Assembly: GCA_900772845.1 (NCBI GenBank)
Contig: CAAGSD010000005.1
Coordinates: forward strand, 10,589-74,588
Length of the DNA stretch: 64,000 nucleotides
Direction of reading: 5' to 3'
From: Lachnospiraceae bacterium
GTDB lineage: Bacteria > Bacillota > Clostridia > Lachnospirales > Lachnospiraceae
The translations under genes and the position numbers were made by a program. Below are positions 45,201 to 52,977 of this stretch, one piece after another. Within the stretch, counting starts at the first letter, position 1; the number at the start of each line of letters is the position of its first letter. The notes beneath the pieces are model-generated. The model saw nothing but the letters and a program-made list of their open reading frames with translations. It was not told the DNA's origin and did not search any database.

Positions 45201-46057
45201 ATCAGAAGTTTGAAACGATGTTAATTGAAAAATTGCATTATCTGGTATTTAAAGACAGAGAAGTATGTGAAGAAGGAGGAGTGTTAAGAGGTTATCAGTT
45301 AACTTATATTCCGGAAAGCCTTAAAAAAGTCGGGAAACAGTGCGGATTTATTTTTTATGTTCCTGCTGGATATACTTCTAAAATTGATCCAACAACAGGA
45401 TTTGTAAATCTTTTTTCATTTAAGAATCTGACAAATCGAGAGAGCAGACAGGATTTTGTAGGGAAGTTTGATGAAATAAGATATGACAGGGATAAGAAAA
45501 TGTTTGAGTTCTCATTTGACTATAATAATTACATAAAAAAGGGAACAATTTTGGCTTCAACAAAATGGAAAGTGTATACTAACGGTACGAGATTAAAGAG
45601 GATAGTTGTCAATGGAAAATATACAAGTCAATCGATGGAGGTAGAACTTACCGATGCTATGGAAAAAATGTTGCAGAGGGCAGGGATTGAGTACCACGAC
45701 GGAAAAGATTTAAAAGGTCAAATTGTTGAAAAAGGTATTGAAGCCGAAATTATTGATATTTTTCGACTCACAGTTCAGATGCGGAACAGCCGAAGTGAGT
45801 CGGAAGACAGAGAATATGACAGGTTGATTTCTCCAGTATTAAATGATAAAGGCGAGTTCTTTGATACCGCAACAGCAGACAAAACTTTGCCTCAGGATGC
45901 AGATGCGAATGGTGCATATTGTATTGCTCTGAAAGGTCTTTATGAAGTAAAGCAGATTAAAGAAAACTGGAAGGAAAACGAACAGTTCCCAAGGAACAAA
46001 CTTGTGCAGGATAATAAATCATGGTTTGATTTTATGCAGAAAAAAAGGTATTTGTAG
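42278..46057 (+). CDS. cas12a: CRISPR-associated nuclease Cas12a (type V-A effector)
   Basis: 1259 residues, normal length. Order: WED-I, REC1 (about 25-320), REC2 (to about 505), WED-II, PI, WED-III, RuvC with bridge helix, Nuc. RuvC residues are complete: D872 in IIGIDRGERN, E957 in AMEDLNYGF, D1209 in DADANGAY; the Nuc arginine is R1169 in QMRNS. PAM-contact lysines are kept at K533 (GWSQSKE) and K588 (GPSKMLPK), predicting a TTTV PAM. Pre-crRNA processing residues H757 and R766 align with LbCas12a H759 and K768. Many segments are near-identical to ErCas12a/MAD7 as I recall it (FKTGRFKVERQVYQKFETML; QKKRYL end). The gene is much more AT-rich than its neighbours. No adaptation genes accompany it. 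Confidence 0.98.
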   Translation: MNYKTGLEDFIGKESLSKTLRNALIPTESTKIHMEEMGVIRDDELRAEKQQELKEIMDDYYRAFIEEKLGQIQGIQWNSLFQKMEETMEDISVRKDLDKIQNEKRKEICCYFTSDKRFKDLFNAKLITDILPNFIKDNKEYTEEEKAEKEQTRVLFQRFATAFTNYFNQRRNNFSEDNISTAISFRIVNENSEIHLQNMRAFQRIEQQYPEEVCGMEEEYKDMLQEWQMKHIYLVDFYDRVLTQPGIEYYNGICGKINEHMNQFCQKNRINKNDFRMKKLHKQILCKKSSYYEIPFRFESDQEVYDALNEFIKTMKEKEIICRCVHLGQKCDDYDLGKIYISSNKYEQISNALYGSWDAIRKCIKEEYMDALPGKGEKKEEKAEAAAKKEEYRSIADIDKIISLYGSEMDRTISAKKCITEICDMAGQISTDPLVCNSDIKLLQNKEKTTEIKTILDSFLHVYQWGQTFIVSDIIEKDSYFYSELEDVLEDFEGITTLYNHVRSYVTQKPYSTVKFKLHFGSPTLANGWSQSKEYDNNAILLMRDQKFYLGIFNVRNKPDKQIIKGHEKEEKGDYKKMIYNLLPGPSKMLPKVFITSRSGQETYKPSKHILDGYNEKRHIKSSPKFDLGYCWDLIDYYKECIHKHPDWKNYDFHFSDTKDYEDISGFYREVEMQGYQIKWTYISADEIQKLDEKGQIFLFQIYNKDFSVHSTGKDNLHTMYLKNLFSEENLKDIVLKLNGEAELFFRKASIKTPVVHKKGSVLVNRSYTQTVGDKEIRVSIPEEYYTEIYNYLNHIGRGKLSTEAQRYLEERKIKSFTATKDIVKNYRYCCDNYFLHLPITINFKAKSDIAVNERTLAYIAKKEDIHIIGIDRGERNLLYISVVDVHGNIREQRSFNIVNGYDYQQKLKDREKSRDAARKNWEEIEKIKELKEGYLSMVIHYIAQLVVKYNAVVAMEDLNYGFKTGRFKVERQVYQKFETMLIEKLHYLVFKDREVCEEGGVLRGYQLTYIPESLKKVGKQCGFIFYVPAGYTSKIDPTTGFVNLFSFKNLTNRESRQDFVGKFDEIRYDRDKKMFEFSFDYNNYIKKGTILASTKWKVYTNGTRLKRIVVNGKYTSQSMEVELTDAMEKMLQRAGIEYHDGKDLKGQIVEKGIEAEIIDIFRLTVQMRNSRSESEDREYDRLISPVLNDKGEFFDTATADKTLPQDADANGAYCIALKGLYEVKQIKENWKENEQFPRNKLVQDNKSWFDFMQKKRYL

Positions 46058-46077
46058 ATGGAAGATTTTTTGCCCGG

Positions 46078-46124
46078 CCTCCATATATTTTCATAAATTA
46101 TATGGAGGTCAGGACAACCTGACC
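46078..46124 (+). terminator. Two consecutive hairpins after cas12a
   Basis: CCTCCATATA (46078-46087) pairs with TATATGGAGG (46099-46108), and GGTCAGG (46107-46113) pairs with CCTGACC (46118-46124). They share two bases, so the two hairpins compete slightly. There is no T run after them; termination or mRNA-end protection is inferred. Confidence 0.5.
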
Positions 46125-46204
46125 TATCAGACCGAAGCACAGATTAACGGAACAAATGCCCATAAAGCGATTCGGACATAGGATACAATATTCTGTGTTT
46201 GAAA

Positions 46205-46233
46205 TTGACAATAGTGATCGAATAAAGGATAAT
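46205..46233 (+). promoter_or_regulatory. Promoter in the CRISPR leader
   Basis: TTGACA (46205-46210), 17 bases, GATAAT (46228-46233). Transcription would start near 46240, about 130 bases before the first repeat, so the array has its own transcript. The leader also holds an AAACCTA/TAGGTTT inverted repeat (46251-46282). Confidence 0.7.
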
Positions 46234-46373
46234 ATAATTACAGAAAATACAAACCTAGCCTCAAATATCTGTAGATAGGTTTATTGTAAAAAAAATTAGT
46301 GAAATAATAACAAAAAAGTGCATAAAACATAAGCATATTAAGTCCCCAATTGTGCAATAACATAAAATAAGGG

Positions 46374-46535
46374 GTTAAATAATAAGAAAGAATTTCTACT
46401 AGTGTAGATGAACAGCTTATCAGTCAAGCAGAAGACGTTAAATAATAAGAAAAAATTTCTACTAGTGTAGATCACGGTTGACTGATAGATGTGTCGATAG
46501 TTAAATAATAAGAAAGAATTTCTACTAGTGTAGAT
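46374..46535 (+). CRISPR. Type V-A CRISPR array, 3 repeats and 2 spacers
   Basis: Repeats of 36 bases at 46374-46409, 46437-46472 and 46500-46535 end in AATTTCTACTAGTGTAGAT, the Cas12a crRNA handle with a TCTAC/GTAGA stem. The middle repeat differs at one position (G to A at repeat position 17). The two spacers (46410-46436, 46473-46499) are both 27 bases. Orientation is that of cas12a. The last repeat is followed by CGGTTTTTTT, a likely transcript end. The array is very short, and no cas1/cas2/cas4 is present in the window. Confidence 0.97.
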
Positions 46536-46611
46536 CGGTTTTTTTAACATATATAGATTAAAATAACCAGAAACACAACATTAACTCGTCAAATAAATCA
46601 TTGACAGAGCA

Positions 46612-46661
46612 AAAAAAGATGTACTATCATCCATTTTGGATGCAGGTACATCTTTTTCTGT
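46612..46661. terminator. Bidirectional terminator closing the CRISPR locus
   Basis: AGATGTAC (46617-46624) pairs with GTACATCT (46646-46653), inner ATCATCC/GGATG pairing, A tract before and T tract after. Confidence 0.8.
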
Positions 46662-46747
46662 TATCTGAATACAACACAGAGAGGTAGAACCATGGATGCA
46701 ACAGAACGAAAAATGACGAAAACAGCAAGAGAAGTGAGCAATTCACG

Positions 46748-47176
46748 GTGCAGACCATGAAGGAAGATGGGATTGGGACTGCGGAATTTGATTTTATCCA
46801 TCTGGTACGGCACAATCCGGGCATTACCCAGGCGGCGGTGCGAGAACAGCTGAAGATCGACAAGGGAGCTGCCGCAAGGCGTGCGGCGAGTCTGGAGAGT
46901 AAGGGATACCTTTATCGGAAGCCCAACCCGGCGGACGGCAGAAGCCAGCTGCTGTATGCCACGGAGAAGGCAGAGCAGCTGAAAAATTCCAAGGCGGCCA
47001 TAGAGACTGTCTTCTATGAATGGCTGCTGGCGGAACTCCCGGAGGAGGAAAAGGAAGCATTCTGCAAGACGTTAGATACATTATACCGACGTTCCAAGCA
47101 GGAACAACGGGCAGGATTTGTCAATGTGGCAAAATGTGTGGTAGAAGGAGCCGGAGAGGATGAAACAGATATCTGA
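46748..47176 (+). CDS. MarR-family regulator, N-terminus apparently frameshifted
   Basis: The frame encodes a MarR winged helix (GIGTAEFDFIHLVRHNPGIT, AAARRAASLESKGYLYRKPN, wing DGRSQLLYATEKAE) and C-terminal dimer helices. It has only a GTG at 46748 or ATG at 46757, without a ribosome binding site. A good site (AGAGAGG) and ATG lie at 46692, but that frame stops after 22 codons. A frameshift between 46692 and about 46745 would join them, restoring the missing first helix. So the gene is either broken or starts internally. It overlaps the first ABC exporter gene by 17 bases and presumably regulates it. Confidence 0.75.
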   Translation: MQTMKEDGIGTAEFDFIHLVRHNPGITQAAVREQLKIDKGAAARRAASLESKGYLYRKPNPADGRSQLLYATEKAEQLKNSKAAIETVFYEWLLAELPEEEKEAFCKTLDTLYRRSKQEQRAGFVNVAKCVVEGAGEDETDI

Positions 47177-48935
47177 GGCAGTGAAAAAGAATCAAATCCT
47201 GTATTATTTCAAAACCCAGTGGCCGGTGCTGCTGGCAGTAACAATCTCTGGTCTGATCTATAATCTCGGACTGCTGGCAGGACCGTGGTTCGAGGGCCGG
47301 ATGACGGGATGTCTGGTGGACATTCTGGGTGGGAACGCCGGATATCGGGATATGCTGGTGCTAGTGACTGCGTATGTGATATCTATTGCCATCGTGCAGC
47401 TTTCCCGTTATATCAAACGTTTTTATGTCAGACGATTTGCCAATAATGTGAATCGTGACATGAAAGAGATCCTGTACCGCAGTCTGGTGCACAGAAGCCG
47501 TGCCGAATTGGAGGAAGAGGGTGCCGGAAATGTCATGACCAAGGCAATCCTGGATGTGGATGATTGTGCGGAGGGTATGCGGAAATTTACCACAGAGATC
47601 TTCGATACCGGTGTGGCACTGGCGGCATATGTGGGAATGCTGTTATTCTATGACTGGCGGCTGGCGATTTTAGGTATGCTGTTTTTACCGGTATCTTATG
47701 TGCTGGCGGAGAAGATGAAGCGTAACGTGCAGCGTACCGGAGCAGCTTATAAGGAACAGTCCGGAGAGTTAAGCACTGCAACCCTGGACAGAGCCACCAA
47801 TGCTGTTACCTACCGTGTCTATGGCAGAGAGGAAGAGCGCAGGCAGGCCTATGAAGCGAACCTTACCGATTATGAGAAATCCGCTGTGAAGGCCAATATC
47901 TGGAGTACTGCGTTCCCACCGCTGTACCGGATCATCTCTATGACCGGTGTGCTGTTTATCCTGTATTTCGGCAGCCAAAATGTGCTGGGAAACGGTTGGA
48001 AAACATGGGATGTAGCAGCCTTTACCACGTTTTTATCCTGTTTTTTGAAGTTAGCCGTGAAATCTTCTCATGCAGCGAAGCTATTCAATGCGGTACATAA
48101 AGCCCAGGTCTCCTGGAAGCGTATCAAGCCGCTGCTGAAGGAAGCCGCTTATGAGGACGACAGCCTGGTACAGGAGCCGGGAACGCTGGAAGTATCGGAA
48201 GTAAGCTTCGCTTATCCCGGCGGAGAGAAGATCTATGAGGACTTCAACCTGTCAGCCACTCCGGGACAGATCATCGGTGTCACCGGTGCGGTAGCCTGTG
48301 GTAAGTCCACACTGGGCAAAACGTTCCTGTGCGAATATCCTTATGAAGGAAGGATCCGTTTCCACGGCAAAGAATTATCGGAAATAACGAAACCGGAGCG
48401 CAGCGGAATGGTAGGTTATCTGGGACATGATCCGGAGTTGTTCAATGATACAATCCGCAATAATGTACTACTTGGAGACGATGAAGATGTGGAAGAATAT
48501 CTGAAGGCAGTCTGTTTCGACGGCGAGGTGGCAGAGATGGAAGAGGGGATGGATACCATTGTAGGAAACGGCGGTGTCCGGCTGTCCGGTGGTCAGGCAC
48601 AGCGGCTGGCACTGGCCAGAACTCTGTGCCATAAGCGTCCGGTCCTGATCCTGGACGATCCTTTTTCCGCACTGGATCGTAAGACGGAGGAAGAAGTCTT
48701 CGCCAATCTGCGGAAGCTGGCAGCAGACAGTATCGTGATCCTGTTGTCCCATAGGCTGTATCTGTTCCCTGAAATGGATCAGGTGCTGTGGATGGAGGAT
48801 GGAAAAGTGACCGTAGGAACCCACGAACAGATCCTTGAAAAGTTCCCGGAGTATGCGAGACTGTATGAAGCACAGGCGGATGGCGCTGATGCACACAGTA
48901 CGCAGGAGGGAGGTCAGGATCATGCAGAAAAATAA
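47160..48935 (+). CDS. ABC exporter half-transporter 1 (heterodimer subunit)
   Basis: 591 residues: a six-helix exporter membrane domain (to about 320), then an ATPase with Walker A GAVACGKSTLGK, signature LSGGQAQRLALARTL, Walker B VLILDDPFSALD and the switch histidine in LLSHRL. Its ATG lies inside the 3' end of the MarR gene, and its own 3' end overlaps the next exporter gene by 14 bases, so all three are coupled. Drug or peptide export is typical for MarR-linked pairs; the substrate is unknown. Confidence 0.93.
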   Translation: MKQISEAVKKNQILYYFKTQWPVLLAVTISGLIYNLGLLAGPWFEGRMTGCLVDILGGNAGYRDMLVLVTAYVISIAIVQLSRYIKRFYVRRFANNVNRDMKEILYRSLVHRSRAELEEEGAGNVMTKAILDVDDCAEGMRKFTTEIFDTGVALAAYVGMLLFYDWRLAILGMLFLPVSYVLAEKMKRNVQRTGAAYKEQSGELSTATLDRATNAVTYRVYGREEERRQAYEANLTDYEKSAVKANIWSTAFPPLYRIISMTGVLFILYFGSQNVLGNGWKTWDVAAFTTFLSCFLKLAVKSSHAAKLFNAVHKAQVSWKRIKPLLKEAAYEDDSLVQEPGTLEVSEVSFAYPGGEKIYEDFNLSATPGQIIGVTGAVACGKSTLGKTFLCEYPYEGRIRFHGKELSEITKPERSGMVGYLGHDPELFNDTIRNNVLLGDDEDVEEYLKAVCFDGEVAEMEEGMDTIVGNGGVRLSGGQAQRLALARTLCHKRPVLILDDPFSALDRKTEEEVFANLRKLAADSIVILLSHRLYLFPEMDQVLWMEDGKVTVGTHEQILEKFPEYARLYEAQADGADAHSTQEGGQDHAEK

Positions 48936-50604
48936 ACAGATACAGAAAAATAAGAGACAGAATGTGAAAAATGTCTGCAGCGTGATCCGGCAGACTGTGA
49001 CAGGCTATGCAGGGCTATCACTGGGAATCGTGCTGACTGTCGTAGGTGCCATCGTAACCGCACTTCTGCCGCCCTGGATTCTGGGAAGTATTGTGGATAC
49101 GATCACTGAAGGAAGTGCAGTTCCGGTTGCATTGGTGATACTATATTTTGCTTTTACGGTGCTCACCGGGCTGACAGAGAGCGTCCGGGAAGGATTGTTA
49201 ACGATATTTGGGCAGAAGATCACCCATGCATTGCGGAGCAGCATGATGGACAAATACATGAACCTGACAGCAGATGAACTGACGAAGCAGGAGCCCGGTA
49301 CGATCGTTTCCCGCTTCGTGGGAGATGTGGATACCGTGGAGAGCCTGTTCACCTCCGGTATCATCAGCATGTTTGCGGATGCCTGCAAGATTTTAAGTAT
49401 TCTGGCGGTGATCTGGATGAAGAACAGAGGACTTGCCATTGTGCTTCTGGTGATTCTGCCTTTCCTGTATTGGTTCACACGGACGGTGCAGAAAAATATG
49501 CTGAAAGCCCAGATCGAGAACCGTCGTGCCGTGGGCAGAGCCTCCGGACATGTGCCGGAGACATTGCACAACATCCGCACCATTCATACGTTGGGAAAAG
49601 AACGCTATATGGAGCAGCGGTATGATGAATATATTGCGGAGAGCTACCGTGCGATAGAGCGTACTAATTTCTATGACGCTATCTACTCTCCGGTGATCCT
49701 GATCCTGAACGCCGCTGTGGTGGCGGTAGTCATGCTGCTCTCTGCCTCCGGTAATGCAAAGGTGCTGACACTGTTCGGCATGTCTGCCGGTACGGCGGTA
49801 GCGGTGATCAATTATATCTCTCAGATCTTCACTCCGGTGGAGAGCCTGGGAATGGAGATTCAGACGATTCAGTCCGCCATTGCAGGCGTGCACAGGATCA
49901 ATGAATTCTATGCGCTGGCGGAACTGCCGGAGAGCGTACGGAATTTGGAGACTCCGGTGGCTACAGCGGAGGAGAAGCCGTTTGTGGAGTTGCAAAACGT
50001 GACTTTTGCTTATGAGGACGACGGTCGTGAAATCCTGCATCACTTAAGCTTCAAAGTGTATCCCGGAGAACAGGTAACCCTGTCGGGCAGAACTGGTGCC
50101 GGTAAGAGTACGATCTTTAAGCTGTTGTTAGGGCTTTATCAGCCGGGAGAGGGTAAAGTGCTGATTCAGGGAAGAGATGCTTTTCAGATTCCTGAAAATG
50201 AGAAGCGCAGCCTGTACGGCTATGTGGAGCAGACTTTTCACAGAGTACCCGGTACCGTAAGAGACCAGATCACGCTGTATGACGATTCTATTGCTATGGA
50301 AGAGGTACGGGCGGCCGCAAGGATTGCGGGACTGGATGCAACGATAGAGCAGCTGGAAAAAGGCTATGACACGCTCTGTACTTCGGAGATCTTCTCTCAG
50401 GGACAGTGGCAGCTGTTATCCATTGCCCGAGCTGCGGTGGCGAAGCCGAAGCTCCTTCTGCTGGATGAGATTACGGCGAACCTGGATGCCCAGACCGAGG
50501 AAGAGGTGCTGCAGGCACTGAAGCGTGCCTCGGAAGGAAGAACGGTAATCTCGATTTCGCATAGAGTAAATGCGGAAACAGGACGAGTGATTAGTATATC
50601 GTGA
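48922..50604 (+). CDS. ABC exporter half-transporter 2 (heterodimer subunit)
   Basis: 560 residues with a six-helix membrane domain and an ATPase (Walker A SGRTGAGKSTIFK, Walker B LLLLDEITANLDA). The signature motif is FSQGQ rather than LSGGQ, as in heterodimeric exporters with one degenerate ATP site. Start ATG 48922 follows AGGAGGGAGG by eight bases; 29 upstream in-frame codons lie inside the previous gene. It forms the functional transporter with the preceding protein. Confidence 0.92.
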   Translation: MQKNKQIQKNKRQNVKNVCSVIRQTVTGYAGLSLGIVLTVVGAIVTALLPPWILGSIVDTITEGSAVPVALVILYFAFTVLTGLTESVREGLLTIFGQKITHALRSSMMDKYMNLTADELTKQEPGTIVSRFVGDVDTVESLFTSGIISMFADACKILSILAVIWMKNRGLAIVLLVILPFLYWFTRTVQKNMLKAQIENRRAVGRASGHVPETLHNIRTIHTLGKERYMEQRYDEYIAESYRAIERTNFYDAIYSPVILILNAAVVAVVMLLSASGNAKVLTLFGMSAGTAVAVINYISQIFTPVESLGMEIQTIQSAIAGVHRINEFYALAELPESVRNLETPVATAEEKPFVELQNVTFAYEDDGREILHHLSFKVYPGEQVTLSGRTGAGKSTIFKLLLGLYQPGEGKVLIQGRDAFQIPENEKRSLYGYVEQTFHRVPGTVRDQITLYDDSIAMEEVRAAARIAGLDATIEQLEKGYDTLCTSEIFSQGQWQLLSIARAAVAKPKLLLLDEITANLDAQTEEEVLQALKRASEGRTVISISHRVNAETGRVISIS

Positions 50605-50638
50605 ATCCGACGCTTCCCTTTTATGCGAATAGCTGGGC

Positions 50639-50701
50639 GGGTCATGAAACAAGAACCCCACGCTTGTGCGAGCACAGCGTGGGGTTCTTGTTTCATGACC
50701 C
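50639..50701. terminator. 26-bp perfect inverted repeat between convergent genes
   Basis: Bases 50639-50664 are the exact reverse complement of 50676-50701, with an 11-base loop. It lies between the ABC exporter and the convergent symporter gene and probably ends both transcripts, although it lacks a clean T run and is unusually long. Confidence 0.75.
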
Positions 50702-50708
50702 TGGCATT

Positions 50709-52082
50709 TTACATGGAAATAAGTCCAAATGCATTTGCCACGGAACTTATCAGAATAATGGCAGCGAATACCGGGCAGAGATACTTGATCATGAAGTTAA
50801 ATATCTTCTTGCGGCGGAAAGCGGCTTCTCCGTGCATGACTTCTTCTTCCACAGCCTTTACTCCGATGACACGGGACACCAGCAGACAGATGGTGATGGC
50901 AGCGATAGGCATCATCACGGAGTTGGTCAGGAAATCGAAGAAATCAAGGAACTGCATTCCGATGATCTTCACAGCACCAAGCGGTCCGTAACCCAGTGAG
51001 GATAACGTTCCCAGTGCCAGCATGATCACACCCATGATCACAGTAGATTTTTTACGTCCCCAGCCAAGCTCGTCCTCGAAAGTAGACACAGCACTTTCGG
51101 TAAGTGCAATGGAGCTGGTCATAGCTGCGAACAGTACCAGTACGAAGAACAGAATACCTACAAAGGTGCCCATTCCCATGCTGTCGAAGACCTTGGGAAG
51201 TGTGATGAACATCAGGGAAGGACCAGCCTGTAAGGTATCGGGATCTCCACCGGAAAATGCGAACACGGCGGGAATGATCATCAGACCTGCCATGATAGCG
51301 ATGGCGGTATCGAAGATCTCCACATTTTTCGTGGAACCTTCAATGGAGACATCTTTTTTCATGTAAGAGCCGAAGGTAATGAGAATACCCATGGCAATGG
51401 ACAGGGAGTAGAACATCTGACCCATGGCAGTTACGACTGTCATCCAGGAAAAATTCGCAGGATTCGGGATCAGGAAATACTTCACACCGCTCAGTGCACC
51501 CGGTCTGGTAACGGAATAGACTGTGATCACCACGGACAACACTACCAGGATCGGCATCATAATGCGTGATACCCGTTCAATACCGTTGCGGACACCGGCG
51601 TAGATGATTCCCAGAGTACACAGAGTGAATACGATAAAGCACAGCTCTGTAGAGACACCATTGGAAATAAACGTGGAAAAATAACCGTCCGCTGCCAGAT
51701 CATGTCCGTGACCCTTGGCATATTCCACCAGATACTTGATCACCCATCCGCCGATGACGGAATAATAGGGTACGATCAGGATCGGAATAATAGCGTTGAT
51801 CCATCCGCCGAAGGACAGCCATTTGGATTTTCCAAAGGTATGAAAGGCACCCACGGGGCTTTTACCTGTCATGCGTCCCAGTGAAGTCTCTGCCACGATC
51901 ATGGTATAACCGAAGGTCAGCGCCAGGATAATATAGATCAGCAGGAAGATACCGCCGCCGTATTTGGCCGCCAGATACGGGAAACGCCAGATATTACCTA
52001 AGCCTACGGATGCTCCGGCAGCCGACAGTACGAAACCGATCTTGCCGGAAAACGAACTTCTGTTATTATTTTTGTGATTCAT
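50709..52082 (-). CDS. Neurotransmitter:sodium symporter (NSS) family transporter
   Basis: 457 residues, about eleven or twelve membrane helices. The NSS hallmark in helix 1 is clear (AAGASVGLGNIWRFPYLAAK), containing the sodium and substrate sites of LeuT-like proteins. Bacterial members take up amino acids with sodium. I start at 52082 (MNHKNNNRS), preceded by GGGAG; the frame is open 47 codons further upstream but without a ribosome binding site. Monocistronic, convergent with the ABC exporter. Confidence 0.94.
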   Translation of the reverse strand: MNHKNNNRSSFSGKIGFVLSAAGASVGLGNIWRFPYLAAKYGGGIFLLIYIILALTFGYTMIVAETSLGRMTGKSPVGAFHTFGKSKWLSFGGWINAIIPILIVPYYSVIGGWVIKYLVEYAKGHGHDLAADGYFSTFISNGVSTELCFIVFTLCTLGIIYAGVRNGIERVSRIMMPILVVLSVVITVYSVTRPGALSGVKYFLIPNPANFSWMTVVTAMGQMFYSLSIAMGILITFGSYMKKDVSIEGSTKNVEIFDTAIAIMAGLMIIPAVFAFSGGDPDTLQAGPSLMFITLPKVFDSMGMGTFVGILFFVLVLFAAMTSSIALTESAVSTFEDELGWGRKKSTVIMGVIMLALGTLSSLGYGPLGAVKIIGMQFLDFFDFLTNSVMMPIAAITICLLVSRVIGVKAVEEEVMHGEAAFRRKKIFNFMIKYLCPVFAAIILISSVANAFGLISM

Positions 52083-52355
52083 AGTTTTAAACACTCCCAT
52101 AAAAAATTTGTCGTAAACAGAATAAGTGTAACATAGAAATAAGGAAAATACAGTACGAAATAGTCTGATTGAGAATGGAAAAATTCGATAATGCAAGAGT
52201 AAAAATTGAATGGATGCCAGCAATGGCGCTGCTGTATGACGGTGGATCTGGCAGTCTAAAGTATATTTTTTCCTGCATTTCGCATACTAACTGCAACGTT
52301 AATAATCAGTAATGCAAGATGATGATTTGTCTTAGCAATATGTCATGGAGGAAAA

Positions 52356-52904
52356 ATGATGAAAGCAACCGGAATTGTAAGAAGAATAGATGACCTGGGA
52401 CGCATCGTGATCCCGAAGGAGATCCGACGCACGTTACACATCAGGGAGAGCGACCCATTGGAGATCTTCACCGACAGGGAGGGACAGGTGATCCTGAAAA
52501 AATATTCCCCCATCGGCGAGATGACCACGTTCGCAAAACAGTATGCGGAGAGTCTGGCACAGGTGTCGGGGCATGCCACACTGATCGCAGACAGAGACCA
52601 GTTTATCGCAGTGTCCGGAGGCTGCAAACAGCTGCTCAATAAGGCAGTAAGCCGCCAACTGGAGGAGAAGATCAATAACAGAGAGACTGTGATCGCCGCA
52701 AAAGGAGACCGCAACTACGTCAACATTGCGGAAGACATTGCCGTGGACTATGCATGGCAGCTGATCACCCCGATCATCTGTGAGGGAGATATCATCGGCA
52801 GCGTGATCCTGTTGGAAAATGACGGGAAGAGCAAAATGGGAGAAGTGGAACAGAAGCTGGCGCAGTCGGCAGCGGGCTTCCTGGGCAGACAGATGGAACA
52901 ATAA
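52356..52904 (+). CDS. spoVT: Stage V sporulation protein T, AbrB-type regulator
   Basis: 182 residues. An AbrB/MazE-like swapped-hairpin DNA-binding domain (KATGIVRRIDDLGRIVIPKE) is followed by a GAF-like domain (about 55-180), the SpoVT architecture. SpoVT modulates forespore sigma-G genes, so the organism belongs to a spore-forming lineage. ATGGAGG precedes the tandem ATGs at 52356/52359. Normal length, no damage. Confidence 0.93.
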   Translation: MMKATGIVRRIDDLGRIVIPKEIRRTLHIRESDPLEIFTDREGQVILKKYSPIGEMTTFAKQYAESLAQVSGHATLIADRDQFIAVSGGCKQLLNKAVSRQLEEKINNRETVIAAKGDRNYVNIAEDIAVDYAWQLITPIICEGDIIGSVILLENDGKSKMGEVEQKLAQSAAGFLGRQMEQ

Positions 52905-52977
52905 TTACTTTGTTTATTTACAATATGGAATAGAAAAGTGCAACCAGTTGCAAAAATCTATTCCAGGGGGATGGCAT

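Noticed and set aside
46261..46282. CTGTAGAT in the leader as another Cas12a repeat
   Set aside because: Only the last six bases (GTAGAT) match; the TCTAC arm of the stem is missing.
46410..46436. Spacer 1 reverse complement (TAAGCTGTT) as a second guide to the cas12a promoter
   Set aside because: It differs from the promoter seed by a base deletion and is on the wrong strand of the crRNA.
50601..50999. Plus-strand frames starting in the 26-bp inverted repeat
   Set aside because: They run antisense to the NSS symporter C-terminus and derive from the hairpin.
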